From: Akkermansiaceae bacterium UBA2381
Lineage (GTDB): Bacteria; Verrucomicrobiota; Verrucomicrobiia; Verrucomicrobiales; DEV007
NCBI GenBank assembly: GCA_002344215.1
Contig: DDSV01000024.1
Span: 321,474-385,473, forward strand
Length of the DNA stretch: 64,000 nt
Direction: 5' to 3'
Shown here: piece after piece, positions 7,854-18,100 of the stretch
Layout of the letters: each line of letters begins with the position of its first letter
How positions within the stretch are numbered: position 1 is the stretch's first letter
Position numbers and translations under genes: made by a program
Notes under the pieces: generated by a model
Told to the model about the DNA's origin: nothing
The model's database searches: none
What the model saw: only the letters and a program-made list of their open reading frames with translations

Positions 7854-10800
7854 ATGGAGCAACGGTTATCCCCTATCCTCATGAGCCTCTCCCGTACCGA
7901 TTCGCTGTGTCTCGCCCTTCTCTTCTCCCTCCTGACCTGGGTCGTCATCGCTCAGGACAATCCGGCTCCTCCCGCCCCGGCCGTGATCGAGCCCGCCCCG
8001 GAACTGCCGGCGCCGGAACCGACGTCTCGAGAATTCTATGGTCCCATCACTCCGGATGAAATCCCGGTCTCGCTCATGCCCTGGATCGACTGGGTCCTTC
8101 AGGGTATTCCGGACCGTGAGGCGCCCCCGGCTCATGACGACGCGGCGACACGAATCCCGCTCTGGCCCTCACGCCTGAAGCTGGAGGCGACGGCGACAGG
8201 CGCGACCTTTACTCTCGAAGTCGAGGCTTTCACGGAGACCTGGCTCGGACTGCCCGGCAGCGCCGGACGATGGCCGACCACGGTGACACTCAATGGAAAA
8301 CCGGCTCCGGTGGTCGAACGTGAGGGCCGCCCCTCCGTCCGGATCGAGGCGGGCAAACACAGCCTGGCCGGTTCCTTCGTCTGGACGGAGCTGCCCCAGC
8401 AGATTGAACTTCCGCCCCAGATCGGATTGCTCGCTCTCACGGTGAACGGTCAGGCCCAGACCGCACCCTCCTGGGATGAGGACGGTACCTTGTGGCTTCA
8501 GCGGCAGGCCTCGACCGAACCGGTCGATGAGGATTTTCTCTCTATCAAAGTGCACTCGCTCCTCGAGGACGGCATTCCGCTCTGGTTCGAGACCCGGGTC
8601 GAGCTCATTGTCGCGGGCAAGAGCCGTGAGGAAACCCTGGGCTCGGTCCTTCCGGCTGGCTGGCAACTCGCTGCGGTCGAGTCTCCCCTGCCGGTCGCCG
8701 TCGACGAGGCCGGTCTGTTGAAAAGTCAGCTCCGTGCCGGTCGCTGGTCCATCACTCTGCGTGCCTTCCGCACCGATGCGCCGACCGAATTTGCCTTCGC
8801 CGAAGGGGCCACCCCCGCCGTGGCCGACCAGGCCCTCGCCTTCCGCGGACAGCCGGAGTTCCGTCAGGCGGAGATCACCGGTCTGCCCCAGATCGATGTG
8901 GCCCAGACTCAGGTACCCGAAGAATGGCGCTCCCTCCCCGTTTACCGCTGGGAAACCAACGCCCCTTTCCAACTGGCCGAACGCGTCCGCGGTCCCGGTC
9001 AGCGCGGCGTCTCCCCGATCACGATCCAGCGCTCCCTCTGGCTCGATGACGACGGACGCGCCCTCACCTTTCAGGACCGGCTCTCCGGCCCTCTCCGTGA
9101 AATCCGTCGCCTCGACGCGGCACCCGGGCATCTCCTCGGATCGGTCACGGCAGGCGGGCAACCGCAATTGATCACTCATAATCCCGACGGAGGAGCACCC
9201 GGCTTCGAAGTGCGCAGTCCCCAGCTCGACGCGGTCGCGACGGGACGTATCGAGCTCGGTCAAACTCTCCCCGCAACCGGCTGGCAGGCTGACGCGGAAC
9301 GTCTCAATGCCACTCTGCACCTGCCGCCCGGCTATCGCCTTTTCGCCCTCCCCGGGGCCGATTTCTCAAATGGCGACTGGCTCACCTCCTGGTCACTTCT
9401 CGATCTTTTCCTGCTCCTCCTTTTCACCCTCGCCGTCTTCCGCCTGCGCGGATGGGCCGCCGCGATCCTCGCCTTCGCCGCCTTCGGCCTCGCCTACCAT
9501 GAACCGGGTGCGCCCCGCTTTTCATGGCTGTTTCTCCTCATCCCCGTGGCCCTCGTCACGGTGCTGCCGGCGGGTCGCTGGCGAAATGTGGCGAACGGAG
9601 GCAAATGGGCGGCGGCGGCGATCCTCATGCTCTCGCTCGCTCCCTTCGCAGCGAAGCAGATCCAGGCAGTGATCTTCCCACAACTGGAGCGCGTGTCCTC
9701 AAATGACCGATGGAACATGGACTTCGAAGGAGGAAACACCTACTCGGTTTCCCGTCCCGTGGAGATGGCAAGCGATGCCGTCAGCGAATCGATGCCTCAA
9801 AAACAAGTCCTGTCTCGAGGCAAAAAGGATTACTACAAAGGCGCCGACAACCTCCAGAACGATCCCAAGGCCATCATCCAGACCGGCCCGGGCGTGCCCA
9901 CGTGGAGCTGGCGCACCGTCACCTTCGGCTGGGATGGTCCCGTCTCAAGCTCACAGGAGGTCCGGCCCATCCTCATTTCTCCGGCATTCTCGCGTCTCCT
10001 CGGACTCGCCCGCATCCTCTGCCTCGTCCTCCTCGCCGGTATTCTGCTGACGCAAAGGCGGAAATCCACCACTCCTCCTGAGTCCGCCCCTGCGAAGGAC
10101 GAAGATCCCGTCTCCGCCCCGACTCCGGTCGCGGCTTTGGTGGCATTGTCAGGGATTCTGCTCTTCGCCGTCTCGGGAACCGCACAGGCCCAGTTTCCGA
10201 ATCAGGAGCTGCTCGACGAGTTGAAGAACCGGCTCTCTGAAACGTCCGATGCCTTTCCAGGAGCCGCCGATCTCGCTTCGGCCGACCTCAAGGTAACGGG
10301 AGAGACTTTCACCCTGACCGTGAACTATCATTCGGCCGCCCGCACCGCCGTTCCTGTGCCGCTCCCCTTTGCCGCCCTCGTGCCCGAAGGCGCTGACTTC
10401 GGCGAGGGCAAAACCGCGATCCTGATCCGTCGCGACAACCAGCTTTGGGTTCTGCTCCCCGATCCGGGCATCCACGTCCTCACGGTGCGGGGGAGGATGC
10501 GCGAACTCACCGAGTGGGAATGGGGCTTCCCTCTGAAACCGCGCCGCGTCACCGTAAGTGCCGAAGGCTGGACCGTGAGTGGTCTCCGCCCCGATGGAAG
10601 CGCCGAGGACCAGCTCCTCTTCGCCCGCGTTCGCCGCGAGGAAGCGGCCGCTGCCACCTACGACCGGCCCGACACCAAACATGCCCTCCTCGTGGAGCGG
10701 CAGATCGAGCTCGGTCTCGTCTGGCGGGTCACCACCACAGTGAAGCGCCTTTCCCCCGGAGGCCGCGCTGCCGCGATTCGCGTGCCGCTTCTGACCGGAG

Positions 10801-12074
10801 AAAAAGTGGTCAGTCAGGGACGTAATGTCGAAGGCGGGGCCATCGAAGTCCGCCTCGCCCCGGACACCAACGAAGCCACTTGGGAGGGAGAACTCTCCGC
10901 CGTGAACGACCTCACCCTCGCGACCCGCGCCTCCGACACCTGGACAGAACAGTGGCGTCTCGTCGCCTCGCCGGTGTGGAATGTGAACTTCACCGGACTC
11001 GCTCCTGTCTTCGAGAACCTTGATGGACAGCTCGTCCCGCTCTGGCAACCCTGGCCGGGCGAAAGCGCGACCCTCACCGTTTCCCGGCCGAAGGCGGTCG
11101 CCGGCGCCGCCGTCACGATCGACTCGGCCGAACACACCGTGAATCCCGGACGCCGACAGATGGCTTCGACGCTTTCCCTCTCGCTGCGCACCAGTCTCGG
11201 CGAGGACTTCCCGATCCAGCTGCCCGCAGGAGCTGAGATCACCACCCTGACCCACGAAGGTCGCTCCATCCCGGTGCGGAAGGACGGGGACTCCGTCGTC
11301 GTGCCCCTGAGACCCGGCGCCCAGACCCTCGTCGCAGAGTGGCGTCTCCCGACGGAGGAAAACCTCTGGACCCGTGCCGATAAGGTCACCCTGGCCGTTG
11401 AAGCCGCAAATGTCACCACCGTGGTGAATCCGCCTCGGGACCGCTGGCTGCTCTGGTCGGAGGGCCCGCAACAGGGACCCGCATTCCGCTTCTGGGGCGT
11501 GCTCGCCTTCGCCCTTATCACTGCTGTGGCGCTCTCCCGCGTCTCCGGATCTCCCTTGCGAATCCATGAGTGGATCCTGCTCTCGCTCGGCCTCACCCAG
11601 GTTCCGGTCTTTTTTGCGTTGTTAGTGATTGGCTGGATCTTCTTCCTTCGTTGGCGCGGCACGGAGGATTTTCAGAAACTCCCGACCTGGGCCTACAACC
11701 TCTGCCAGGTGTCGCTCATCTTCCTCACCCTGATGTCCCTCGGAATCTTCATCGGGATCGCCTCGTCGGGACTGCTCGGAGATCCGGAGATGTACATCGC
11801 GGGGAACGGCTCCTCCGCCTCACGCCTTGCCTGGTATGCGGCCCGCAGCACCGCCGAGCTGCCCCAGCCCGGCTATGCCTCGATCTCGGTCTGGTGGTAT
11901 CGCCTCGCCATGCTCCTCTGGGCGCTCTGGCTCGCTGCCGCCCTCGTGAGATGGCTCCGTCTCGGATGGAAAAACTCCACTAACGGGGGACACTTCCGCG
12001 CGAAGCCGGCCAAGGTGAAACCTGCCGCCGAATCCGCCGCCATCAGCCCGCCTGAACTGCCCCGCAAGCAGTGA
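7854..12074 (+). CDS. Giant envelope protein with alternating beta modules and membrane bundles
   Basis: I do not recognise this 1406-residue protein. It starts with a signal-anchor (about residues 10-35; ATG 7881 is an alternative start), then a long beta-rich region to about 505, membrane helices at roughly 511-605, another at 711-735 and one near 760, a second beta-rich region at about 775-1200, and five or so helices to the C-terminal basic tail. Several segments share one pattern: LPxGxx then about ten residues, PVxxD, and a closing Lx-x-G-x-x-x-L (for example around residues 265-300 and 1125-1165), suggesting repeated beta-sandwich modules. It is probably an inner-membrane protein with large periplasmic domains. 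It stands alone between the protease and the metal efflux genes. Confidence 0.6.
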   Translation: MEQRLSPILMSLSRTDSLCLALLFSLLTWVVIAQDNPAPPAPAVIEPAPELPAPEPTSREFYGPITPDEIPVSLMPWIDWVLQGIPDREAPPAHDDAATRIPLWPSRLKLEATATGATFTLEVEAFTETWLGLPGSAGRWPTTVTLNGKPAPVVEREGRPSVRIEAGKHSLAGSFVWTELPQQIELPPQIGLLALTVNGQAQTAPSWDEDGTLWLQRQASTEPVDEDFLSIKVHSLLEDGIPLWFETRVELIVAGKSREETLGSVLPAGWQLAAVESPLPVAVDEAGLLKSQLRAGRWSITLRAFRTDAPTEFAFAEGATPAVADQALAFRGQPEFRQAEITGLPQIDVAQTQVPEEWRSLPVYRWETNAPFQLAERVRGPGQRGVSPITIQRSLWLDDDGRALTFQDRLSGPLREIRRLDAAPGHLLGSVTAGGQPQLITHNPDGGAPGFEVRSPQLDAVATGRIELGQTLPATGWQADAERLNATLHLPPGYRLFALPGADFSNGDWLTSWSLLDLFLLLLFTLAVFRLRGWAAAILAFAAFGLAYHEPGAPRFSWLFLLIPVALVTVLPAGRWRNVANGGKWAAAAILMLSLAPFAAKQIQAVIFPQLERVSSNDRWNMDFEGGNTYSVSRPVEMASDAVSESMPQKQVLSRGKKDYYKGADNLQNDPKAIIQTGPGVPTWSWRTVTFGWDGPVSSSQEVRPILISPAFSRLLGLARILCLVLLAGILLTQRRKSTTPPESAPAKDEDPVSAPTPVAALVALSGILLFAVSGTAQAQFPNQELLDELKNRLSETSDAFPGAADLASADLKVTGETFTLTVNYHSAARTAVPVPLPFAALVPEGADFGEGKTAILIRRDNQLWVLLPDPGIHVLTVRGRMRELTEWEWGFPLKPRRVTVSAEGWTVSGLRPDGSAEDQLLFARVRREEAAAATYDRPDTKHALLVERQIELGLVWRVTTTVKRLSPGGRAAAIRVPLLTGEKVVSQGRNVEGGAIEVRLAPDTNEATWEGELSAVNDLTLATRASDTWTEQWRLVASPVWNVNFTGLAPVFENLDGQLVPLWQPWPGESATLTVSRPKAVAGAAVTIDSAEHTVNPGRRQMASTLSLSLRTSLGEDFPIQLPAGAEITTLTHEGRSIPVRKDGDSVVVPLRPGAQTLVAEWRLPTEENLWTRADKVTLAVEAANVTTVVNPPRDRWLLWSEGPQQGPAFRFWGVLAFALITAVALSRVSGSPLRIHEWILLSLGLTQVPVFFALLVIGWIFFLRWRGTEDFQKLPTWAYNLCQVSLIFLTLMSLGIFIGIASSGLLGDPEMYIAGNGSSASRLAWYAARSTAELPQPGYASISVWWYRLAMLLWALWLAAALVRWLRLGWKNSTNGGHFRAKPAKVKPAAESAAISPPELPRKQ

Positions 12075-12102
12075 AGGGCGGGACCCGCGGTCAGGAAAGG
12101 CT

Positions 12103-12131
12103 TTGACAGAGTCCCCTGACCCGCGAACTTT
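12103..12131 (+). promoter_or_regulatory. Candidate promoter of the metal efflux cluster
   Basis: TTGACA at 12103-12108 is a perfect -35 box. A weak AACTTT follows after 17 bases (12126-12131), and the ATG at 12141 lies at about the expected transcription start, so the message would be leaderless or nearly so. Confidence 0.4.
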
Positions 12132-12140
12132 AGCGAGTTC

Positions 12141-12569
12141 ATGGTGCGCAAGTCGATCCAGCTCCTGGTCCTGCCGCTCCTCTTCGCCCTTCTGGGGGCG
12201 GGAGGAAAGACGACGCTGTGCGAAGTGCTCTCGCTCGTGGGCATCGAAGTCCATCATCATGTGATGCATGACGACGACGGAGCGTCCCACGCCGGTCCCT
12301 TCTGCGCCGAAACCCACGAGGGCCACGATCACGAGCATGAGGAGGTTCCCTGTCCCGACTCCTGCGAAATCCAGCTCTCGGAGGCCACGTCCCCGACGCT
12401 CCTGAAAATGCCGACGGTCTCCGAGGCGGTTCTGCTCCCTTATCTTCTTGAGATTCTGCTTTCCGCCAATCTGCCCGTGACTGCCTTCGAGGCAATCGCG
12501 TTGCTTGAGCCACCGGACCTCGGTGCCTCTCTCACCGACCCGACGTTCACGGGTCGTTTCCTCGTTTGA
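12141..12569 (+). CDS. His-rich exported protein ahead of the RND efflux genes
   Basis: This 142-residue protein has an N-terminal hydrophobic segment (residues 5-22) and a dense metal-binding stretch: VHHHVMHDDD, GHDHEHEE and cysteines in GPFCAE and VPCPDSC. The remainder is short and hydrophobic in places (PYLLEILLSANL). It lies 139 bases ahead of the outer-membrane factor of the metal efflux operon. It is probably a periplasmic metal-binding accessory or sensor. No family is recognised; CopL-like or CzcI-like small exported proteins upstream of efflux genes are a functional analogy only. Confidence 0.6.
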   Translation: MVRKSIQLLVLPLLFALLGAGGKTTLCEVLSLVGIEVHHHVMHDDDGASHAGPFCAETHEGHDHEHEEVPCPDSCEIQLSEATSPTLLKMPTVSEAVLLPYLLEILLSANLPVTAFEAIALLEPPDLGASLTDPTFTGRFLV

Positions 12570-12708
12570 TTTTCGCTCCGGCCCCTGTGCTGAGGTGTTT
12601 CCGTGCCGTGTTGCCGGGAACTGCCGCGCCGGGGTCGCTTTTGTTTTGATCAGGCGATCCGTTGATCCCTTCCGCCTGATCCTCCCGCGTCTCCCTGTGC
12701 CTGTTAGA

Positions 12709-14001
12709 ATGAACCGAAACTTTACCATCCATCTGACCCTCGTGACCCTCCTTTTGGCAGGGTTGCCGGTCATCCGTGCCGAAGATGCGGTCTCACTCCC
12801 GCGCGACAAGGCAATCAGCCTTGCCTTTGCCAACCATCGCGAGCTCAAGATCGCCGCCCTCGAAATCAAACGGGCCAGCTCCCGGGTGCAGTGGTCGGGA
12901 CGACTGGAGAACCCGGAGCTGGAACTCAGCGCCAGCGATGACGGGGTCGGCCTGGATGAGGGAGAGGGAAATTATGAGATAGCGTTTTCCCAGCGCTTTC
13001 CGCTGACCGCAAAACTCAAAAAGGAAACGAGCTTGCGAAGGTATCAGGTCATCCTCGCCGAGGCCGAGATCGCAGAGAGGCGGCGCGAGATCGCCGGCGA
13101 GGTGGATAAGGCCGTCGTCGAACTGCTCGCCACCCGGGAAAAAATCCGGCTCGGACGCGAAGGCATCAACCTGAACAAGGAGATCGTCACCTTCCTTGAA
13201 GAGAAAGCAAAGCTCGGTGAAGCCTCCAAGCTGGATGTGATTCAGGCTACCCTGAGCGGACGCACCCTCGATCAGGAAGTGAAACTGCTCCTGACGCAGG
13301 AAAAGCAGCAGCGACTCGCCTTGAATCAGCTGATCGGACTTGAGGCCACGGCTGATCTGCCCCTGGACGGGTCCCTCAATCTGCCGGGCACACGTCCTTC
13401 GACCAACGCCGACCTCGGGGCCATCCTCGCACGACGCCCCGACCACGTCCTCGCCCTCGCCAAAACCGACGAGGCCAGGGCCGCCATTGTCCTTGAGGAG
13501 GCAAAGCGCTGGGAGGACATCTCGGTAAAGGTCTTCGTTGAGGGCGAATCTGTGAGTGACAATCCGACCGGCCTTGAGAAAAACACTTTTACCGGAGTCG
13601 GCATTTCCATTCCCCTCCCCTTTCGCCAGCGCAATCAGGAGGGCATCGCCCGCGCGAAAATCGATGAGGAAGAGGCCCAGCAGGGCATCGAAGCGGCGCA
13701 GTTTCATGTCCGTGCCGAATGCGAAGCGGCCTACCAGGCCCGCGTCGATGCCTGGGAACTGGCCCGCGAGGCGGGCGGAGAACTGCTTACCCTCGCCGAG
13801 GAAAATCTCTCCGAGTTTCGCAAAACCTACAAGAGCGGCGAAGCCACCCTGACACAAGTGCAAAAGGCCCAGGAGCAGGTCCTCGAACTCCGCAGGGCGG
13901 CAACCACCTTTATCTCAGATTACCATCTCGCCGAAGCCCGGGTTCGCTTCGTCACCGGAGCCTACCCCGGTCTCACCCCTCCCCGCCCGAACGACAAATG
14001 A
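12709..14001 (+). CDS. Outer membrane factor of metal RND efflux pump (CzcC/CusC-like)
   Basis: This 430-residue TolC-family protein has a signal peptide (residues 1-23) and two long helical hairpin repeats typical of outer-membrane factors (for example ASKLDVIQATLSGRTLDQEVKLLLTQEKQQRL in the first, and GEATLTQVQKAQEQVLELRRA in the second). It forms the exit duct of the tripartite pump. ATG 12709 is chosen over an upstream in-frame GTG because the signal peptide begins there. The stop overlaps the next start (ATGA at 13998), so the pump genes are coupled. Confidence 0.88.
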   Translation: MNRNFTIHLTLVTLLLAGLPVIRAEDAVSLPRDKAISLAFANHRELKIAALEIKRASSRVQWSGRLENPELELSASDDGVGLDEGEGNYEIAFSQRFPLTAKLKKETSLRRYQVILAEAEIAERRREIAGEVDKAVVELLATREKIRLGREGINLNKEIVTFLEEKAKLGEASKLDVIQATLSGRTLDQEVKLLLTQEKQQRLALNQLIGLEATADLPLDGSLNLPGTRPSTNADLGAILARRPDHVLALAKTDEARAAIVLEEAKRWEDISVKVFVEGESVSDNPTGLEKNTFTGVGISIPLPFRQRNQEGIARAKIDEEEAQQGIEAAQFHVRAECEAAYQARVDAWELAREAGGELLTLAEENLSEFRKTYKSGEATLTQVQKAQEQVLELRRAATTFISDYHLAEARVRFVTGAYPGLTPPRPNDK

Positions 14002-15107
14002 AGAAGTTTCTTCCGCTCCTGTACTTCCTGAGTCTTTGTGCCACCGCCCCCGCGGAAGAGGCTGAAGACGTCATTATTCTTGATGAAGCCGGGGTTAAGA
14101 ACCTCGGCATTGAAACGGTCGTCGCGGAGGAGTCGGCCTTTTCCAGAACGGTCTTTACCCTTGGTCATATCGAAACCATCCCCGGGAAATCCGGGGTCGT
14201 GAGTAGTCGTATTCCGGGCCGCATCGTCGAACTCAAGGTCACTCCGGGTGATCGGGTTGAGACAGGCAGCGAAGTCGCCAAAGTCGAAAGCCGCCAGCCC
14301 GGAGATCCGCCCCCGGTGGTTGTCCTGAAAGCTCCTCTCGGCGGAATGGTTACCGCCGTTGAGATCCGTCTCGGCGAACCGGTCGAACCGGACCGTGCCC
14401 TTGTCGAAATCATCGACCTCAGTGAAGTTCACGCGATTGCCCGGGTGCCGGATCATCAGGCCGCGCAACTTGCTCCGGGCAGCAAGGCGGAGATTCGTGT
14501 CGACGCTCTCGCCGATCATGTCTTCGATGGGGAGTTGATCCGATTCGGCGTCGCGGCGGATCGGGAGAGCGGCACCGTGGAGGCAATCTTCCGCCTCGCC
14601 AATAAGGACGGACTCCTCCGCCCGGGAATGAGAGCCGGGTTCTCCATCGCAACCGGAATGCGGGAGAATGTGCTCAGCGTTCCGCGCGAGGCGGTTCAGG
14701 GGAGCGGGGCGAACCGCTTTGTTTTTGTGAAGCACTTCGATCTTCCGAATGCCTTTGTGAAAGCACCGGTGGTGGTGGGCGAGAGGAACGAACACTCCGT
14801 GGAGATTCTCAGCGGAATCTTCCCCGCCGACGAAGTCGTAACCCGCGGTGCCTACCCTCTATCCTTCGCCGGAACCGGTAGCATCTCCCTCAAGGAAGCG
14901 ATGGATGCCGCCCACGGGCATGCACACAACGAGGATGGATCTGAGATGGGAGAACATCCCGCAGGAGAAGAGGACCATGATCACGAGCACGGTCACGAGG
15001 GCGAAGGTCCGGACACGCTGACGGTTTTTCTCGCGATCACCTCGGGGGTTTTGTTCCTCCTCCTGCTCGCTTCGCCATTCATCTTTCGCGCCCGGGCGGG
15101 AGCCTGA
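13998..15107 (+). CDS. Membrane fusion protein of metal RND efflux pump (CzcB-like), with His-rich C-terminal anchor
   Basis: This 369-residue periplasmic adaptor has a signal peptide (residues 1-16), the split lipoyl/barrel-sandwich halves (SRIPGRIVELKVTPGDRVETG and LGGMVTAVEIRLGEPV), a beta-barrel and a membrane-proximal domain. The last 60 residues are unusual: a His-rich stretch (HGHAHNEDG, EEDHDHEHGHEGEG) followed by a membrane helix (LTVFLAITSGVLFLLLLASPFIF). Ordinary CzcB/CusB proteins end after the membrane-proximal domain. The tail could dock metal near the pump entrance. The RND pump gene starts six bases after this stop. Confidence 0.86.
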   Translation: MKKFLPLLYFLSLCATAPAEEAEDVIILDEAGVKNLGIETVVAEESAFSRTVFTLGHIETIPGKSGVVSSRIPGRIVELKVTPGDRVETGSEVAKVESRQPGDPPPVVVLKAPLGGMVTAVEIRLGEPVEPDRALVEIIDLSEVHAIARVPDHQAAQLAPGSKAEIRVDALADHVFDGELIRFGVAADRESGTVEAIFRLANKDGLLRPGMRAGFSIATGMRENVLSVPREAVQGSGANRFVFVKHFDLPNAFVKAPVVVGERNEHSVEILSGIFPADEVVTRGAYPLSFAGTGSISLKEAMDAAHGHAHNEDGSEMGEHPAGEEDHDHEHGHEGEGPDTLTVFLAITSGVLFLLLLASPFIFRARAGA

Positions 15108-15112
15108 AGCCC

Positions 15113-18100
15113 ATGCTGAACCACCTCATCCAATTCTCCCTGAAGAACCGCGCGATGGTTATTGCCGCGGCGCTATTAGTGCTTTTGTTAGGTCTCCGAA
15201 CCGCCACCGAGCTTCCGGTCGAAGTCCTGCCGGACATGACAAAGCCGACCGTCACGGTCCTGACCGAGTCACCCGGACTGGCACCCGAGGAGGTGGAATC
15301 TCTCGTGACGCGTCCGCTTGAAAATGCCCTGCTCGGGGTGGGTGGCCTGGACCGTCTGCGATCCAACTCGGACGTCGGGCTCTCGCTTGTGTTTGTCGAG
15401 TTCGACTGGGGAACGGATATCTACCACGCCCGGCAACTGGTGCAGGAACGGCTCAATTCCGCCCGTCTCCCCGATGAGGTGCAATCCGTCATGACCCCCG
15501 TCTCGTCTCTCATGGGCGAGATCCTCCTCGTCGGGCTTCGTTCGAAAGATGGCGCTGTCCCACCCATGGATCTGCGCACCTTTGCCGAATGGACCGTGGC
15601 CCGTCGCCTGCAGAGCATCAAGGGAGTCGCCGAAGTTCTCGCGATTGGAGGAGGAGTCAAGCAAGTTCAAGTCGAGCCGGATCCCCTGAGACTGCAGGCC
15701 GAAGGGGTTTCCCTGGAGGAGCTGGAAAGGGCCGTCTCACTTTCCGCAGGGAATGCAACGAGCGGCTACCTCCAGTCCGGCCCCCGCGAGATCATGGTGC
15801 GAAATCTCGCCATGACCGCCGATCCAGGGGAAATCGCCTCGACCCTCATCAAGCGGGTCGGTGAAAGACTCATCCGCATCGGCGACGTTGCGGAGGTCAA
15901 ATACGATGTCGCGACAATGAGGGGAGACGCCGGAATCGCGATCCGGGAAGCGGGAGACGCCGGCGAAACTCCGGGTGTTATTCTCAGTATCGACAAGGCC
16001 CCAGGGTTCGACACCCTGAAACTCTCCGCTGCCATCGAAGCGGCCCTCGACGAGCTGCGGCCCGGCCTCCCTCCCGGAGTCGAGGCGGTCGTGTTGTTCC
16101 GTCAGGGTGACTTCATCGAAAGTGCGATCGGCAACCTTAAGGAGGCGATTCGCGACGGAGCCATCATGGTTACGATTGTGCTGTTTCTCTTTCTCCTGAA
16201 TCTGCGCACCACTCTCATCACGCTCACCGCGATTCCGCTGTCCTTTGCGATCACGCTTCTCATCTTCCGGGGATTCGACATCAGCGTCAACAGCATGACT
16301 CTCGGCGGCATTGCCGTGGCGATCGGAATGGTGGTGGACGATGCCATCGTCGATGTGGAAAACGTCTTCAGGCGCCTGCGCGAGAATGCAGCCTCAGATT
16401 CCCCGAAGCCCCGCCTCGAAGTCATCGCGACCGCCTCAAGCGAAGTGCGTTCCAGCATCCTCTACGCAACCGTCCTGATCATTCTTGTCTTCCTGCCTCT
16501 CCTCGGGCTGGCGGGGCTCGAAGGGCGGCTCTTCCATCCCATCGCCATCGCCACGATCGTGAGCATGATCGCCTCGTTCGTTGTTTCCCTCACCGTGATC
16601 CCCGTGCTGTGCTCTTTTCTCCTGAAACCGGGAGAAGGCCGGGAGCACCGCGACGGTCCCCTCGTTCGCGGCTTGAAGAGATTCACCCGCGCCACCTTTC
16701 TCCGCGCCGCGTTTTCCGCCCCCCTTGGCGTCATTGGCATCGTCGTGCTGATGGTGGCCGGAGCCGCGATGCTTTATCCCGGCATGGGAAAGGAGTTTCT
16801 TCCGACCTTCAACGAGGGTAGTGCTACCATCTCCTTTGCCAGCGCTCCGGGCACCTCATTGACCCAATCAAACGAAGTCGGAAAGCGAGCGGTTGAGCTG
16901 CTTCTCGAGATTCCCGAGGTCAAATCGGTCGGTCGGCGGGCGGGGCGGGCGGAACGGGATGATCACGTCATGCCTGTTTCGGTGAATGAGTTTGATGTCG
17001 AGTTCCAGGACGGTGGACGGGATCGGCCCGAAGTCTTCGCCGCGATCCGCGAAAAGCTCGGCTCGATTCCCGGTACTTTTGTCAATGTCGGCCAGCCGAT
17101 CGGGCACCGCCTCAGTCATATGCTCAGCGGCGTCTCCGCCAAGATTGCGGTGAAGATCCACGGTCCGGACCTTCCGACACTGCGGCGTCTCGGCACCCGC
17201 GTGAAAGAAGCAGGTCAGACCGTAGCGGGCCTAACCGACATCAATCTTGAAGCCCAGGTCGCGATCCCCCAGGTCCGCATTGAAGTCAATCGGGAGCGCG
17301 CCCGTATCGAAGGACTCGCCCCCGGCCTCATTAACGAGCAGGTCTCCCGTCTTCTCGGCGGCGTCGTCCTTGGCGAACTTCGCGAGGGCGAAACAACGAT
17401 CGATCTGGTGATGCGGCTTCCGGAAAGCTGGCGAACCTGGCCGGAACGAATCGGCGAACTCCTCATCGAGACCCCCGACGGACGTCACCTCCCCCTCTCG
17501 CTCGTCGCCGACGTTCACGAAGTGAACGGACCCAACGTGATCAACCGGGAGAACGGACAGCGTCGAATCGTCATCGGGGCAAACACCGACGAGCGGGATC
17601 TTGAGTCTCTCGTTTCGCAATGGCAGCAGAAGGTCGCCGAGTCAGTCGTGCTTCCCGAAGGATACACTCTCCGCTTTGAAGGGGAATACCTCGCCCGACA
17701 GGAGGCGTCGAAGCGAATCCTCATCCTCTTCGGAGTGGTCGTTGCTATTGTCATCGTCCTTCTCACGAACTATTTCCGCAGCGCCTCGCTCGCCCTTCAG
17801 GTGATGCTCAATCTTCCTCTCGCGATTGCCGGCGCGCTCGTCTTCACCTGGTGGAAGATCGACAATATCAGCATCGCCACCCTCGTCGGATTTATCGCAG
17901 TAGGGGGTGTTGCCGCCAGAAACGGAATCATGATGATCTCCCATTATCTTCACCTCATGAGGCATGAGGGGGAGAGCTTCGGCATCGCCCTCATCACCCG
18001 GGGCACGCAGGAGCGGCTGGTCCCCGTGCTCATGACCGCCCTGTCGGCAGGCATTGCGTTGATCCCTCTCGTTCTTGCGGCGGGTGAAGCCGGCAAGGAG

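Noticed and set aside
10149..11567. A 472-residue minus-strand open frame inside the giant envelope gene
   Set aside because: Low-complexity Gly/Arg/Glu composition typical of a shadow frame; the plus-strand protein has coherent membrane segments.
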